NCBI RefSeq assembly: GCF_039962255.1
Contig: NZ_JAMPKY010000006.1
Span: 62,001-126,000 of the forward strand
Reading direction: 5' to 3'
Length of the DNA: 64,000 nucleotides
DNA from: Leptolyngbya subtilissima AS-A7
GTDB lineage: Bacteria > Cyanobacteriota > Cyanobacteriia > Phormidesmidales > Phormidesmidaceae
How positions within the stretch are numbered: position 1 is the first letter of the stretch; the number at the start of each line of letters is the position of its first letter. The notes below the pieces were generated by a model. The model was not told the origin of the DNA. It did not search any database and saw only the letters and a program-made list of their open reading frames with translations. Below are positions 1 to 9,883 of the stretch, piece by piece. A program made the position numbers and the translations under genes.

Positions 1-1
1 C

Positions 2-793
2 TGGCGCGATGCGATTTTGTGGCGCTGGTACGACATTCTGCTGATCATTCCTTTCAGCGCCCTGCGATTGCCCTGGCTGGCCCTAGCGCGCCTGATTCCA
101 GTCACCATTCGCATCAACCAGTCAAACTTAATCAACTTAGAGCCCATTCAAAGCCGCATTAGCCGCTTTGTCATCAGCCAGGTTGCCGTCGAAATTACCG
201 AAATTGTGGTGCTGCGCATTATTGACCAAATGCAGTCGCTGGTGCGCGATGGCAGCGTGGCCAAAACGCTACTAGCCCCTAAGCCACAGCGCTACATCGA
301 TGTCGGTGACGTCAATGAATTAGAGGTGATTTCCCAGCGGCTGGCTGCGCTCACGGTCTACAACGTGCTGCCCCAGGTCAAGCCCGAAGTAGATGCCCTG
401 CTCAAGCACACCGTTACCCAAGCCTTCGATCGCACCCCCGGCTACCAGGGGTTTCGCCAGCTGCCCGGCATCGGCGACCTCCCCGATCAACTGACCGAAC
501 AGGTTGTTTCTCAGCTTTCGGCCAACCTCTACGATGCAATGAAGGGGGCTTTAGAAGACAAATCTGGCGGCGATCTGACCCAAGCCCTCGTGCAAAAGCT
601 CGGCGAAACCTTCAGAGCTCAGCTCAAAGAGAACGAGAACGTTGAAGAGATCGAAGCTCTAGTCGTAGATTTTCTCGAAGAATTTAAGCTCAACTACGTC
701 AAACGCCTAGCAACTGCGGATGTCGATCGCCTAATCGAAGAGCGCTACCAGCTCTACAACGTTTCCCAGGGCAACCTCAAAGGCGATCGCTGA
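2..793 (+). CDS. Conserved membrane-anchored hypothetical protein, 5' end outside window
   Basis: The frame is open to the left edge, so the true start lies outside; the TTG at 17 is only an internal codon. What remains is about 263 residues. It begins with a hydrophobic, probably membrane-embedded stretch (DILLIIPFSALRLPWLALA) followed by a soluble region rich in charged helices, with many Glu/Lys residues near the C terminus. I recognise no enzymatic motif. The general look is that of a cyanobacterial conserved protein of unknown function. It ends with a HIP1 octamer (GCGATCGC) overlapping its last codons. Nothing in the neighbourhood suggests a role, and I saw no terminator immediately after it. 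Confidence 0.7.
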   Translation, partial: WRDAILWRWYDILLIIPFSALRLPWLALARLIPVTIRINQSNLINLEPIQSRISRFVISQVAVEITEIVVLRIIDQMQSLVRDGSVAKTLLAPKPQRYIDVGDVNELEVISQRLAALTVYNVLPQVKPEVDALLKHTVTQAFDRTPGYQGFRQLPGIGDLPDQLTEQVVSQLSANLYDAMKGALEDKSGGDLTQALVQKLGETFRAQLKENENVEEIEALVVDFLEEFKLNYVKRLATADVDRLIEERYQLYNVSQGNLKGDR

Positions 794-998
794 TATAGCC
801 TTTGCAACCCGCTTCATCTACCCAGAGCCTATCTTCCCTAGGGTAGACGGTCCGAGCGCCTATCTATTCCTCTTACCTCTCCACCTGGGTAGAGGGAGAT
901 GCACTGTGGCCATTGTTACATTTGACACAGCTGACAAGGGCATCTACAGATAAGAACACCTATCTAAATCGTCTATTAACTTGGAGTTCAATACTATT

Positions 999-1592
999 AT
1001 GGCTACTCGCAATACCAATCCTCGTAACCGAGATTTCGACACATCAATCAATGCTCGACCAGCAACGCCGGACGAAGTTGCCTACCGCGATGGCTATGTC
1101 AGTGGTAAGTCGACCGAGCAGCTAGAGCAGGAGCGCCGCCGGACCGAGGAAGCCAGAATTTATGAAGAAAACGCCAGGCTACGGGCCGATAACGGAATCT
1201 CTACCGGTCTCATTCTAGGTATGGTACTAGCCGCTGTAGCCGCTATAGTTGGTGCGGTCGCCTACGTCTACAGTGACGCCAACGACGGCAGAATAATTCC
1301 TGTCCCTCAAGCCCCGGCACCCGAAGCCCCAGCTCCAGAACCAACTAACGAGACCACCATCATCGAGCGCACTATCGAGCGCACCCAAGAAGCTGTGCCT
1401 GTCCCTACCGCCCCCGCGCCCAGCGCCCCCGCTCCCGCTGTCCAGCCCCCCGACATCAACGTTGAGCTGAACAATCCTGTCGCACCGGCTCCTAGCGAAG
1501 CCCCCGAAGCTCCCAGCGCGGCTCCCGAAGGCCAAGCCCAGCCTGAAGCTGAGTCCAATCAACCGGCGACCCAAGATACTGAGCCCCAATAG
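999..1592 (+). CDS. Single-pass membrane protein with Pro/Ala-rich tail
   Basis: I start the gene at ATG 999, which has a GGAG ribosome site 12 bases upstream, rather than the in-frame TTG at 981. The 197-residue product has a polar N-terminal region of about 70 residues with a charged, coiled-coil-like stretch (EQLEQERRRTEEARIYEENARLRADN). One membrane helix follows (GLILGMVLAAVAAIVGAVAYVYS), then a long Pro/Ala/Glu-rich, low-complexity tail of about 100 residues. The tail probably lies in the periplasm and is likely disordered. No enzymatic domain is visible and the function is unknown. A strong intrinsic terminator follows about 80 bases after the stop. Confidence 0.75.
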   Translation: MATRNTNPRNRDFDTSINARPATPDEVAYRDGYVSGKSTEQLEQERRRTEEARIYEENARLRADNGISTGLILGMVLAAVAAIVGAVAYVYSDANDGRIIPVPQAPAPEAPAPEPTNETTIIERTIERTQEAVPVPTAPAPSAPAPAVQPPDINVELNNPVAPAPSEAPEAPSAAPEGQAQPEAESNQPATQDTEPQ

Positions 1593-1673
1593 CTGCACTA
1601 AACTTGGCCTCTTGACCGGCCAAGCCCAAGGCATTCGAAGAGAAGTCACTATTAGTTGCGACTTGCACAAGCT

Positions 1674-1705
1674 AAGGAGAACTGTCTATGACGGTTCTCC
1701 TTTTT
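1674..1705 (+). terminator. Rho-independent terminator after the Pro-rich membrane protein gene
   Basis: A 13-bp stem (AAGGAGAAC outer arm, paired with GTTCTCCTT) has a three-base TAT loop and is followed directly by a run of T. It closes the 999-1592 gene. Confidence 0.85.
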
Positions 1706-1829
1706 GCTGTGGTGAGAATTTCAAGGCTGCAGCTATGGCGGAGTGAAATTCATTGAGACCGTTGCCCATGAGGTTCTAGAGCCAGAACCCTAGGGGCGAA
1801 CAGCTATAGACTCCGAGCTGATCTAAGCG

Positions 1830-2099
1830 TTAAGAGTCAGCGAATACGTAGCGAGTCAGCACCCGCATTGATTCCCGCTGGCGATCGGTTGGAATAGGTT
1901 TGCTCCACTCGATTGAGTCGGAGAAACCCACATGGCTCATTTCTGAAATCACTCGATTTACGGCTGTGGGGCGGCCAATCACAAGAATGCGAACTTTGTC
2001 GCGATGGTCGGAAGCCGGCCCTTTGGGCTGCTCATCTCCCGAAGAAGACGTAGCCTCATGCTCTGACGAGGCGCTAGCATACAAAAAAGTTTTAGGCAT
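1830..2099 (-). CDS. Small conserved cyanobacterial protein of unknown function
   Basis: This 89-residue protein has a polar, probably disordered N terminus (about 34 residues rich in Ser, Glu and Asp). A compact domain follows, starting KVRILVIGRPTAVNRVI and ending RVLTRYVFADS. The pattern of a short beta strand, a 'GRP..VN' turn, a helix, 'W..P.PT' and 'LTRY' resembles a small protein family I know only from cyanobacteria; no function is established. An overlapping frame on the other strand (1900-2244) is judged a shadow because it lacks such a pattern. The start (ATG at 2099) is uncertain because the disordered leader could be shorter. Confidence 0.6.
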   Translation of the reverse strand: MPKTFLYASASSEHEATSSSGDEQPKGPASDHRDKVRILVIGRPTAVNRVISEMSHVGFSDSIEWSKPIPTDRQRESMRVLTRYVFADS

Positions 2100-2601
2100 A
2101 GTGGGTTATGGGACAGGGAGTTCAACATACATCTGCGGTGACGACTCAGGCAGCGATCAAGACGTTGAATACCCAGTTAGGAAATGGCTAAAGCCGTATT
2201 CCCAAGGCATGGAGGTACACCTATCCCCAGCGTATTCACAGTAATAGCTAACGGTATTTCTCATCAGTGAATTTACGGAGACTTTAAAATTGGCGAAGGC
2301 GGCTTTCGGGTCGAATTAGGCCAATAACTCTTTCTAAAGATGAAATCTGCTCTGAAGCTAGCGGTGGCCCTGAGCTTGTGGCCTCATCAGAGCTTTGCAA
2401 GAGCTGGCGGAGTAGGGCGTTTACCTGCCTGGCGTCAATCTTTCGACTTATCTGCTAGGATGTAGCTTCGTCCAGCCATCCGGTCTGCGCTGGCCAACAG
2501 AATTTGCTTAGCAGCCGTTCTTTTGATTAAATTCACTGCTCTTATGACTGGGCCCAGGTACTTGATTTGGGATAGGGGCACCATTCGGAGCAAAAAACTA
2601 A
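2100..2601. other. 500-base intergenic region upstream of the DEAD-box gene
   Basis: No confident gene is present. It holds the divergent promoter area of the small gene ending at 2099 and the leader of the helicase gene at 2602. The only coding-like signal is a 41-codon reading frame with a signal-peptide-like start (2340-2465), listed separately with low confidence. Confidence 0.5.
2340..2465 (+). CDS. Possible 41-residue peptide with signal-peptide-like N terminus
   Basis: ATG 2340 opens 41 codons. The first 20 residues (MKSALKLAVALSLWPHQSFA) look like a secretory signal: a basic N-region, a hydrophobic core and an S-F-A cleavage-type end. The remaining 21 residues have no motif. There is only a weak purine-rich stretch before the ATG and no family resemblance, so this could be the remnant of a secreted-protein gene, a tiny secreted peptide, or chance. 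Confidence 0.2.
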   Translation: MKSALKLAVALSLWPHQSFARAGGVGRLPAWRQSFDLSARM

Positions 2602-3864
2602 ATGACATTTGAGCAACTCGGTCTTGCGGCCGGTCTACTGCGCGCGGTTGCCGATCAGGGTTACACAGAACCCACGCCGATTCAGCTAAAGGCAATCCCT
2701 GCAATTTTAGACGGGCAAGACATTTTAGCCAGCGCCCAAACGGGTACAGGCAAAACCGCAGGCTTTACTCTGCCTATGTTGCAGCGGTTAGCCGAAAACA
2801 AGAGCACAGGGCGACGCCTGCCTCGCGCACTGATTCTCACTCCTACCCGTGAGCTGGCCGCTCAGGTGGGCGACAGTGTAACGACCTACGGTAAGCACCT
2901 GCCCTTTAGAGCAGCCATGATCTACGGCGGCGTTAGCTTTGGCGGCCAAATTCGCCAGCTGCGCCAGGGCGTCGATATTTTGATTGCCACCCCGGGCCGT
3001 CTACTTGACCACGTCAGCCAGGGCACCATTGACCTCAGTGCAGTGGAGATTTTGGTGCTGGATGAGTGCGATCGCATGCTCGATATGGGCTTCATCCACG
3101 ACATTCGCAAAATCATGGGTCGCCTGCCCGACGAGCGCCAGACGCTGATGTTCTCGGCCACCTTCTCTAAGCCCATTCAGCAGCTGGCTCACACGTTGCT
3201 GAAGTCGCCGGTGCAGATCGAGGTTGCTCAGCGCAACACCACCGCCGAGCGGGTCGAACAGGTTGTCCATCCCGTCGATCGCCACCGCAAGCGGGAATTG
3301 CTGTCCCACATAATTGGCTTTCACAACTGGCAGCAGGTGTTGGTGTTTACCCGCACCAAGCACGGTGCCAACCGTCTAGCTGAGCAGCTGGCCAAAGACG
3401 GCCTTAAAACTGCCGCCATCCACGGCAACAAGACTCAAGCGGCTCGCGCCCGTGCCCTGAAAGATTTCAAACAGGGTCGAGTGCGGGTGCTGGTGGCCAC
3501 CGACGTAGCCTCCCGCGGCATTGACATCGATCAGCTGCCCTACGTGGTCAACTTTGAGATGCCCAATGTGCCCGAAGACTATGTGCACCGCATTGGCCGC
3601 ACCGGCCGGGCGGGCAACGAGGGTCGTGCTGTGTCGCTCATTAGTGATGATGAGCTACCCCTGCTGATCAGCATTGAGCGCATGCTCAAGCAGACAATCA
3701 CCCAAGACATAGTGGCTGGCTACGAGCCGTCCTTTTCCTCTGATACGACTAGGGTTAAAGCTGCCGCGGCTCCGGCTAGCCCTCGTCGCCAACGTCCCCG
3801 TCGCCGCAGTGGTGGCAGCAGCCCTAGCGCGCCCCGCCGAGCTGGTGCTGGTGCCAGAGGCTAA
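2602..3864 (+). CDS. DEAD-box RNA helicase, RhlE-like, with DECD in motif II
   Basis: This 420-residue protein is an ATP-dependent RNA helicase. Motifs appear in order: Q-motif region [14 protein letters not shown] (24-37), Walker A AQTGTGKT (45-52), PTREL (81-85), TPGR (130-133), motif II, SAT (185-187), [10 protein letters not shown] and [10 protein letters not shown]. Motif II reads DECD (154-157) instead of DEAD, and its codons contain the HIP1 octamer at 3068-3075. After the helicase core comes a basic tail rich in Arg, Pro, Ser and Gly that probably binds RNA. The overall form is that of the RhlE branch and differs from the second helicase in this window (60179-61588). A role in ribosome assembly or RNA turnover is family inference. 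Confidence 0.92.
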   Translation: MTFEQLGLAAGLLRAVADQGYTEPTPIQLKAIPAILDGQDILASAQTGTGKTAGFTLPMLQRLAENKSTGRRLPRALILTPTRELAAQVGDSVTTYGKHLPFRAAMIYGGVSFGGQIRQLRQGVDILIATPGRLLDHVSQGTIDLSAVEILVLDECDRMLDMGFIHDIRKIMGRLPDERQTLMFSATFSKPIQQLAHTLLKSPVQIEVAQRNTTAERVEQVVHPVDRHRKRELLSHIIGFHNWQQVLVFTRTKHGANRLAEQLAKDGLKTAAIHGNKTQAARARALKDFKQGRVRVLVATDVASRGIDIDQLPYVVNFEMPNVPEDYVHRIGRTGRAGNEGRAVSLISDDELPLLISIERMLKQTITQDIVAGYEPSFSSDTTRVKAAAAPASPRRQRPRRRSGGSSPSAPRRAGAGARG

Positions 3865-3923
3865 TTGACCTTGCCTGGGGACGAATCAAACCTTTCCTGG
3901 CAAGCTAAACCGCACTGACTAAG

Positions 3924-3966
3924 ATCCCCTTTGCCTTTTCATTGAGAAAGCAGAGGGGATTTTTGA
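3924..3966 (+). terminator. Terminator of the DEAD-box helicase gene
   Basis: Outer arms ATCCCCT and AGGGGAT enclose a partly paired inner stem (CTTTTC against GAGAAAG) and are followed by TTTTT. It lies 60 bases after the helicase stop. Confidence 0.8.
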
Positions 3967-4067
3967 TGACAAGCAGATTAGAGGACGCACGGGGCGATCG
4001 CATCTTTTCCCCAAGCCAAGTTCGAACTCAATAGGGCGTTGTTGAATTGAGGAATGAACTTAAACTC

Positions 4068-6227
4068 CTATGTTATGCTGTCGCGCTTTAGGGCGTAGGC
4101 CATAAGCGTGGCGTGGGTGCCGCGTTCCTCCTGATCGAGGGGGCGGCGCTGGGTATACGTCCCGTCAGAGGACATCTCCCAGGCCTGGCGGTTATCGGCC
4201 TGTAAAATATCGAGAATGTTTTGCAGCTCCTTGATTAACTTCGGGTCTTCAATCGGTACGACCGCCTCCACTCGGCGATCGAGGTTACGGGTCATCCAAT
4301 CGGCGCTGCCGATGTAGTACTCGGGCTGTCCACTGTTGTGGAAGCAGAAAATGCGGGAGTGCTCTAAAAACCGACCAATGACGCTAATCACGCGAATGTT
4401 CTCGCTGACGCCAGGCATACCGGGTCGCAAACAGCAGGTGCCGCGCACAATTAAGTCAATTTCCACCCCTACCTGGGAGGCTTCGTAAAGCAGCCTAATA
4501 ATGCGACCATCAACCAGGGAATTCATCTTGGCGACGATTTTGCCCTGGCCGCCGCTCTGGGCATGATCGATCTCGCGGCGAATTAGGTCTTCCATGCGAT
4601 CGCGCAGCGTCAGCGGTGCCACCAGCAGCTTGCGGTAAGCCTTCTGGCGCGAGTAGCCGGTGAGAAAGTTGAACAAATCGCTGAGGTCAGCCCCCAACTC
4701 CTCCTGACCGCTAAACAAACTGAGGTCAGTGTAGAGCCTCGAAGTTTTGGAGTTGTAGTTGCCGGTGCCAATATGCACATAGCGGCGAATGTTGTCGCCC
4801 TCTTCGCGCACTACCAGGGTAGTTTTAGTGTGGGTTTTAAGCCCCACAATGCCGTAGACCACGTGCACCCCGGCGTCTTCCAGCTTTTTAGCCCACTCTA
4901 TATTGTTGGCCTCATCGAAGCGAGCCTTGAGTTCGACCAGAGCCACCACCTGCTTACGATTTTCTGCCGCTGTGATTAGCGCTTTGATAATGGGTGAGTC
5001 ACCGGATGTGCGATAGAGCGTTATTTTGATGGTCAGCACCTTGGGGTCGACGGACGCCTGGGTGATAAACTCCTGCACCGAGGCTCGAAACGACTCGTAG
5101 GGGTGGTGCACCAAGATATCGCCATCTCGTAAGGCGGCAAAGAAATTGGGCGGGTGTTCAGAATAGTTTCGGTTGCCCTCGTCGTCGAGCATCATCACCG
5201 GCTTGAGCCGCGGGGGGACTAGGGGCGTCCAAGGTTTATCTTTGAGCTCCGGCAAGGGCAGCGATAGAAAGAAGAATAGATCTCTCAGATTCAATAGGCC
5301 GTCAATTTCATAGATGCGATCGCTGCCTACCCCTAGCTCGCGCATTAATCCTTCTTTTAGATCAGCGGGCATAGTGCTTTCGATCTCAACCCGACAGATA
5401 AAACCCTCTAGTCGCCGCTTGCTGATTTCTTTTGCGATCGCCAGCAGCAAGTCATCGGCTTCATCCTCCAGCACTGGAAAGTCGGCATCACGGGTAATTC
5501 TAAATAGGTGATGGCTGACAATCGTCATGCCCGGAAACAGATAACCCAAATTTTCGGCAATCACCTGCTCCAGGGGCACTCCAATCCAGACGCAGGGTTT
5601 GCCCTTATAGGTGCACAGCGGCTCAGGCATCCCCACAAACCGAGGCAGGTTACTGGGCACTTTAACGCGGGCAAAGCGCTCCACCCCGGTTTCAGGATCG
5701 GTGACCTTGACCGCCAGGTTCAAGCTCAGGTTCGACATGCGCGGAAATGGGTGCGACGGGTCCACGCTAAGCGGCGTCAGCACCGGAAAGATCCGCTTCT
5801 CAAAGTAGTCTTTCAGAAAAAAGAGCTGCTCCTGGGTGAGGTCGTGATAGTTTCGCAGATAAACCCCGTGCTTGGTCAAAGCCGGTCGCAGCTCGTGCTC
5901 AAAGGTTTGGTTCTGTAGCGCGATCTTTTCAAGCAGGTGCGATCGCATAATCTCCAGCTGCTTGACCGGCGTTACCTTGTCCGGCGTCTCAGGATGCACA
6001 CCCGCCTCAGCCTGCTCCATCACGCCTGAGATGCGCACCATAAAAAACTCGTCCAAGTTGTCGCTGTAGATCGCCAAAAGCTTTAGCCGCTCCAGCAGAG
6101 GAGTGCGAGGGTCAAGGGCCTCGTGAAGTACCCGCTCATTAAACCCCAGCCAGCTGATCTCGCGGTTGATGTAGTACTGCGGGGCACTCAAATCAGCGCT
6201 CTGGTCGGCCACCTTCACTTTAGCCAT
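4068..6227 (-). CDS. ppk1: Polyphosphate kinase 1
   Basis: Ppk1 reversibly polymerises the terminal phosphate of ATP into polyphosphate. The 719-residue protein has the family's full length. The N-terminal domain opens with YYINREISWLGFNERVLHEA and continues with YSDNLDEFFMVRISG. The catalytic half contains HIGTGNYN (around residue 485; this segment carries the family's catalytic histidine) and YIGSADWMTRNLDRRVE near the C terminus. The gene stands alone, divergent from atpB. The 265-base shared upstream region holds an inverted pair of CTTAACCA-type half-sites that could be a Pho-type control element, which would fit a phosphate-related gene. Confidence 0.97.
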   Translation of the reverse strand: MAKVKVADQSADLSAPQYYINREISWLGFNERVLHEALDPRTPLLERLKLLAIYSDNLDEFFMVRISGVMEQAEAGVHPETPDKVTPVKQLEIMRSHLLEKIALQNQTFEHELRPALTKHGVYLRNYHDLTQEQLFFLKDYFEKRIFPVLTPLSVDPSHPFPRMSNLSLNLAVKVTDPETGVERFARVKVPSNLPRFVGMPEPLCTYKGKPCVWIGVPLEQVIAENLGYLFPGMTIVSHHLFRITRDADFPVLEDEADDLLLAIAKEISKRRLEGFICRVEIESTMPADLKEGLMRELGVGSDRIYEIDGLLNLRDLFFFLSLPLPELKDKPWTPLVPPRLKPVMMLDDEGNRNYSEHPPNFFAALRDGDILVHHPYESFRASVQEFITQASVDPKVLTIKITLYRTSGDSPIIKALITAAENRKQVVALVELKARFDEANNIEWAKKLEDAGVHVVYGIVGLKTHTKTTLVVREEGDNIRRYVHIGTGNYNSKTSRLYTDLSLFSGQEELGADLSDLFNFLTGYSRQKAYRKLLVAPLTLRDRMEDLIRREIDHAQSGGQGKIVAKMNSLVDGRIIRLLYEASQVGVEIDLIVRGTCCLRPGMPGVSENIRVISVIGRFLEHSRIFCFHNSGQPEYYIGSADWMTRNLDRRVEAVVPIEDPKLIKELQNILDILQADNRQAWEMSSDGTYTQRRPLDQEERGTHATLMAYALKRDSIT

Positions 6228-6283
6228 GGCTTTCCTTACCCCCCCAAGATTGTTGTCAGGGCATTTTAGCGATGCAACCTAAT

Positions 6284-6355
6284 GGTTTGGTTAAGGCGCA
6301 GCGCTGCACCAGCCATAGAAACCTCGTAGCAACCCAGTCGTGTCTTAACCAAACC
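6284..6355. promoter_or_regulatory. Inverted repeat with Pho-box-like half-sites between ppk1 and atpB
   Basis: GGTTTGGTTAAG (6284-6295) and its exact reverse complement CTTAACCAAACC (6344-6355) are separated by 48 bases, 57-128 bases upstream of ppk1. The CTTAACCA core resembles one unit of the cyanobacterial Pho box, but canonical boxes are tandem direct repeats, not widely spaced inverted ones. Function is uncertain. Confidence 0.35.
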
Positions 6356-6408
6356 AACCCAAGGTTCAGATAAAGTCAGTGCGATCGTCGTAGGCGGTAA
6401 CGCTCTAG

Positions 6409-6437
6409 TGATACTCTGAATGATGGCGCTTTAGAAT
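6409..6437 (+). promoter_or_regulatory. Possible sigma70-type promoter of atpB
   Basis: TGATAC (6409-6414) and TAGAAT (6432-6437) are separated by 17 bases, about 55 bases before the atpB start. The -10 is good and the -35 is weak. Confidence 0.35.
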
Positions 6438-6471
6438 GTAACAGTTAATTAAAAGCGACCGAAACAGCTGA

Positions 6472-7947
<1,476 letters not shown>

Positions 7948-8018
7948 CTTCTGCTGTTGGGGGCTTGGCGTAGTTCTGGCCCCCAACATCCTGTCATAAT
8001 CCCTATTGCATTCTTGCT

Positions 8019-8426
8019 ATGGCATTAACCGTTCGTGTGATTGCCCCAGACAAAACCGTCTGGGACTCTGAGGCAGAAGAGGTCATTCTGCCCAGCACCA
8101 CTGGTCAGCTGGGCATTTTAGCTGGCCATGCGCCCCTCCTCACCGCCCTCGACATCGGGGTGATGCGGGTGAGAGCTGATAAAGAGTGGGTGCCCATCGC
8201 GCTGATGGGTGGTTTTGCTGAAGTTGACAGCAACGAAGTGATTATTCTGGTTAACGGCGCCGAGCGGGGCGATGCCATCGATCTCGCCCAGGCCCAAACC
8301 GCTTATCAGGAAGCTGAGGCTCGTCTGAATGAGGTTAACTCAGAAGATAAGTCGGCCACGATGCAGGCTCGTCAGGGCCTCAAGCGCGCCAGAGCTAAGC
8401 TTCAAGCAGCTGGCGGACTCAAGTAG
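8019..8426 (+). CDS. atpC: ATP synthase F1 subunit epsilon
   Basis: Epsilon couples the gamma rotor to F1 and inhibits wasteful ATP hydrolysis. The 135-residue protein has the typical N-terminal beta-sandwich ([45 protein letters not shown]) and a C-terminal helical hairpin (about residues 90-135). Full length for the family. It is co-transcribed with atpB and ends before a strong bidirectional terminator. In chloroplast-style nomenclature the same gene is called atpE. Confidence 0.98.
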   Translation: MALTVRVIAPDKTVWDSEAEEVILPSTTGQLGILAGHAPLLTALDIGVMRVRADKEWVPIALMGGFAEVDSNEVIILVNGAERGDAIDLAQAQTAYQEAEARLNEVNSEDKSATMQARQGLKRARAKLQAAGGLK

Positions 8427-8451
8427 CCCGTTGGCAACAATCACTCATTCA

Positions 8452-8495
8452 CATTCAAAAGCCCACCGGTTGCTCAACCGGTGGGCTTTTGAATG
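8452..8495. terminator. Bidirectional terminator between atpC and ycf65
   Basis: A perfect 20-bp stem (core AAAAGCCCACCGGTT / AACCGGTGGGCTTTT) with a GCTC loop sits between two convergent genes. The A4 and T4 tracts at matching places let it act on both strands. Confidence 0.9.
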
Positions 8496-8590
8496 AGTTC
8501 ATAACTTCAGTGGAGGTTTAGCAGCGAGGGATATTCTAAACCGAAGCTCCTAGCCAGAATTTGATTCCTAGCTGAACGCTGATCAAACCA

Positions 8591-8890
8591 TCACGAACTA
8601 CCGGTAAAGGTAATTTCGGGAAAGCGATCCTGGGCCTCGGTCAGGGGCTTGCCCTTACCTTCTTCCTGCCAATAGTTAATGATTTCGGTAGCCTGGTTGA
8701 GAATTTCAACCCGCTCCTCCTCTTCGATCCAGGGCTTGCTCTCAAGCTCTGTTTTCATTTGTTCCCAGGCATCGTTACGGGGCCAGAAGAAATAAGAGGT
8801 GAGCGGGCTAGTGCCCTTGCCTACCACCTGATCAACCGCCAGCGCAACGTCGCCTTCTAGCCAGAGTACTTTTAGGACAAATCTGGACAA
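8591..8890 (-). CDS. ycf65: Ycf65 / PSRP-3 small-subunit ribosomal protein (cS23)
   Basis: This 99-residue protein is the cyanobacterial and plastid-type small-subunit ribosomal protein PSRP-3. The family pattern is clear: [44 protein letters not shown] and LLNQATEVINYWQ-like [13 protein letters not shown]. Translation most likely starts at a TTG (8890), because no ATG precedes the conserved region and a full GGAGG ribosome site sits five bases upstream. The role, inferred from chloroplast ribosomes, is in the foot or head region of the 30S subunit. It converges with atpC across a shared terminator. Confidence 0.9.
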   Translation of the reverse strand: MSRFVLKVLWLEGDVALAVDQVVGKGTSPLTSYFFWPRNDAWEQMKTELESKPWIEEEERVEILNQATEIINYWQEEGKGKPLTEAQDRFPEITFTGSS

Positions 8891-8976
8891 GTAAACCTCC
8901 GCTGCAATTCCAAAAATACTACAGTCTATAATTCTATCACCTTGCTTCCCTGCTCTCTACCCTAAGTCTGCATTCT

Positions 8977-9789
8977 ATGACCTCTTTGGCTGCCCCTCGG
9001 GCGATCGCGGTGTTTGATATTGACGGCGTACTGCGGGATGTAAGCAATTCTTATCGCCGCGCCCTGGCCGATACTGTAGAAAAGTTTACCGGTGGTCAAT
9101 ATCGACCTACATCGGAGGATATTGACGAATTGAAAGGCGAGGGACAGTGGAATAATGACTGGGAAGGCTCCCAAGAGCTGGTCTATCGCTATTTTGAGCG
9201 TCGGGGCAAGGGTCGAGATGCGATCGCTCTCGATTACGACCAGATTGTCGAGTTCTTTCAGCAGCGCTACCGGGGGCCTAACCTCGAAGATCCTAACCAA
9301 TGGACCGGCTACATTACCCAGGAGCCGCTGCTGGTGGATGCGGCTTACTTTAATGGGCTGACGCGCGATCGCATTCCCTGGGGATTTTTTAGCGGGGCTA
9401 CCCAGGGGTCGGCTCGCTTTGTGCTGGAGCGGCGTCTGGGACTGAGCAATCCGGTGCTCATAGCTATGGAAGATGCCCCTGGTAAGCCTGACCCCACCGG
9501 GCTGCTAGCCGTGGCAGAGCACCTGACCGAGCTGCACGGGCTCCCCGCTGACCTGCCTGTGATCTACGCTGGCGATACCGTCGCCGATATGCAGACCGTT
9601 GTGCAGGCCCAGGCCAACTATGCCCAGCGGAAGTGGCTAGGGGTGGGGATTCTGCCGCCCCATGTGGTAGCGGGGGCCGCCTCCTACCGCGATGCCTACC
9701 GCGATGCCCTCAAAAAGGCTGGGGCTAACGAAGTGGTTAGCAGCATCACAGAGCTAACGGCCAGCGTTATTCATGCACTGGAGTGCTAA
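8977..9789 (+). CDS. HAD-superfamily hydrolase (TIGR01548-like)
   Basis: This 270-residue phosphatase-type protein has HAD motif I as AVFDIDGVLRDVSNSY (about 12-27; nucleophile in DIDG). Motif II appears in the 'WGFFSGATQGSARFVLERRLGL' segment, and the motif III/IV region in AMEDAPGKPDPTGL and VIYAGDTVADM. The shape matches a cyanobacterial HAD subfamily annotated only as TIGR01548, sometimes labelled imidazoleglycerol-phosphate-dehydratase-related because of N-terminal likeness. The substrate is unknown. It is monocistronic and converges with the PEP-CTERM gene over a hairpin at 9796-9821. Confidence 0.85.
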   Translation: MTSLAAPRAIAVFDIDGVLRDVSNSYRRALADTVEKFTGGQYRPTSEDIDELKGEGQWNNDWEGSQELVYRYFERRGKGRDAIALDYDQIVEFFQQRYRGPNLEDPNQWTGYITQEPLLVDAAYFNGLTRDRIPWGFFSGATQGSARFVLERRLGLSNPVLIAMEDAPGKPDPTGLLAVAEHLTELHGLPADLPVIYAGDTVADMQTVVQAQANYAQRKWLGVGILPPHVVAGAASYRDAYRDALKKAGANEVVSSITELTASVIHALEC

Positions 9790-9790
9790 A

Positions 9791-9821
9791 GAAAACGGGA
9801 GGTGAGATGTCTCACCTCCCG
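9791..9821 (-). terminator. Terminator of the PEP-CTERM gene
   Basis: A perfect 12-bp stem CGGGAGGTGAGA / TCTCACCTCCCG has a two-base apex. Read on the minus strand it is followed by TTTTCTTT, so it primarily terminates the gene at 9884-10690. Confidence 0.8.
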
Positions 9822-9883
9822 ACTACCATCAGGGTGTATGCCAAAAACTAACCCAGCGGTTCTATTCACCGGGGCCAGCCAAA

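Noticed and set aside
1227..1670. Long minus-strand frames (1227-1670, 1307-1558) opposite the Pro-rich gene
   Set aside because: They are Gly/Ser/Arg-rich mirror frames of a Pro/Ala-rich coding region, with no family pattern.
1900..2244. 114-codon plus-strand frame overlapping the small conserved gene at 1830-2099
   Set aside because: The minus-strand product has a recognisable conserved pattern while this one has none.
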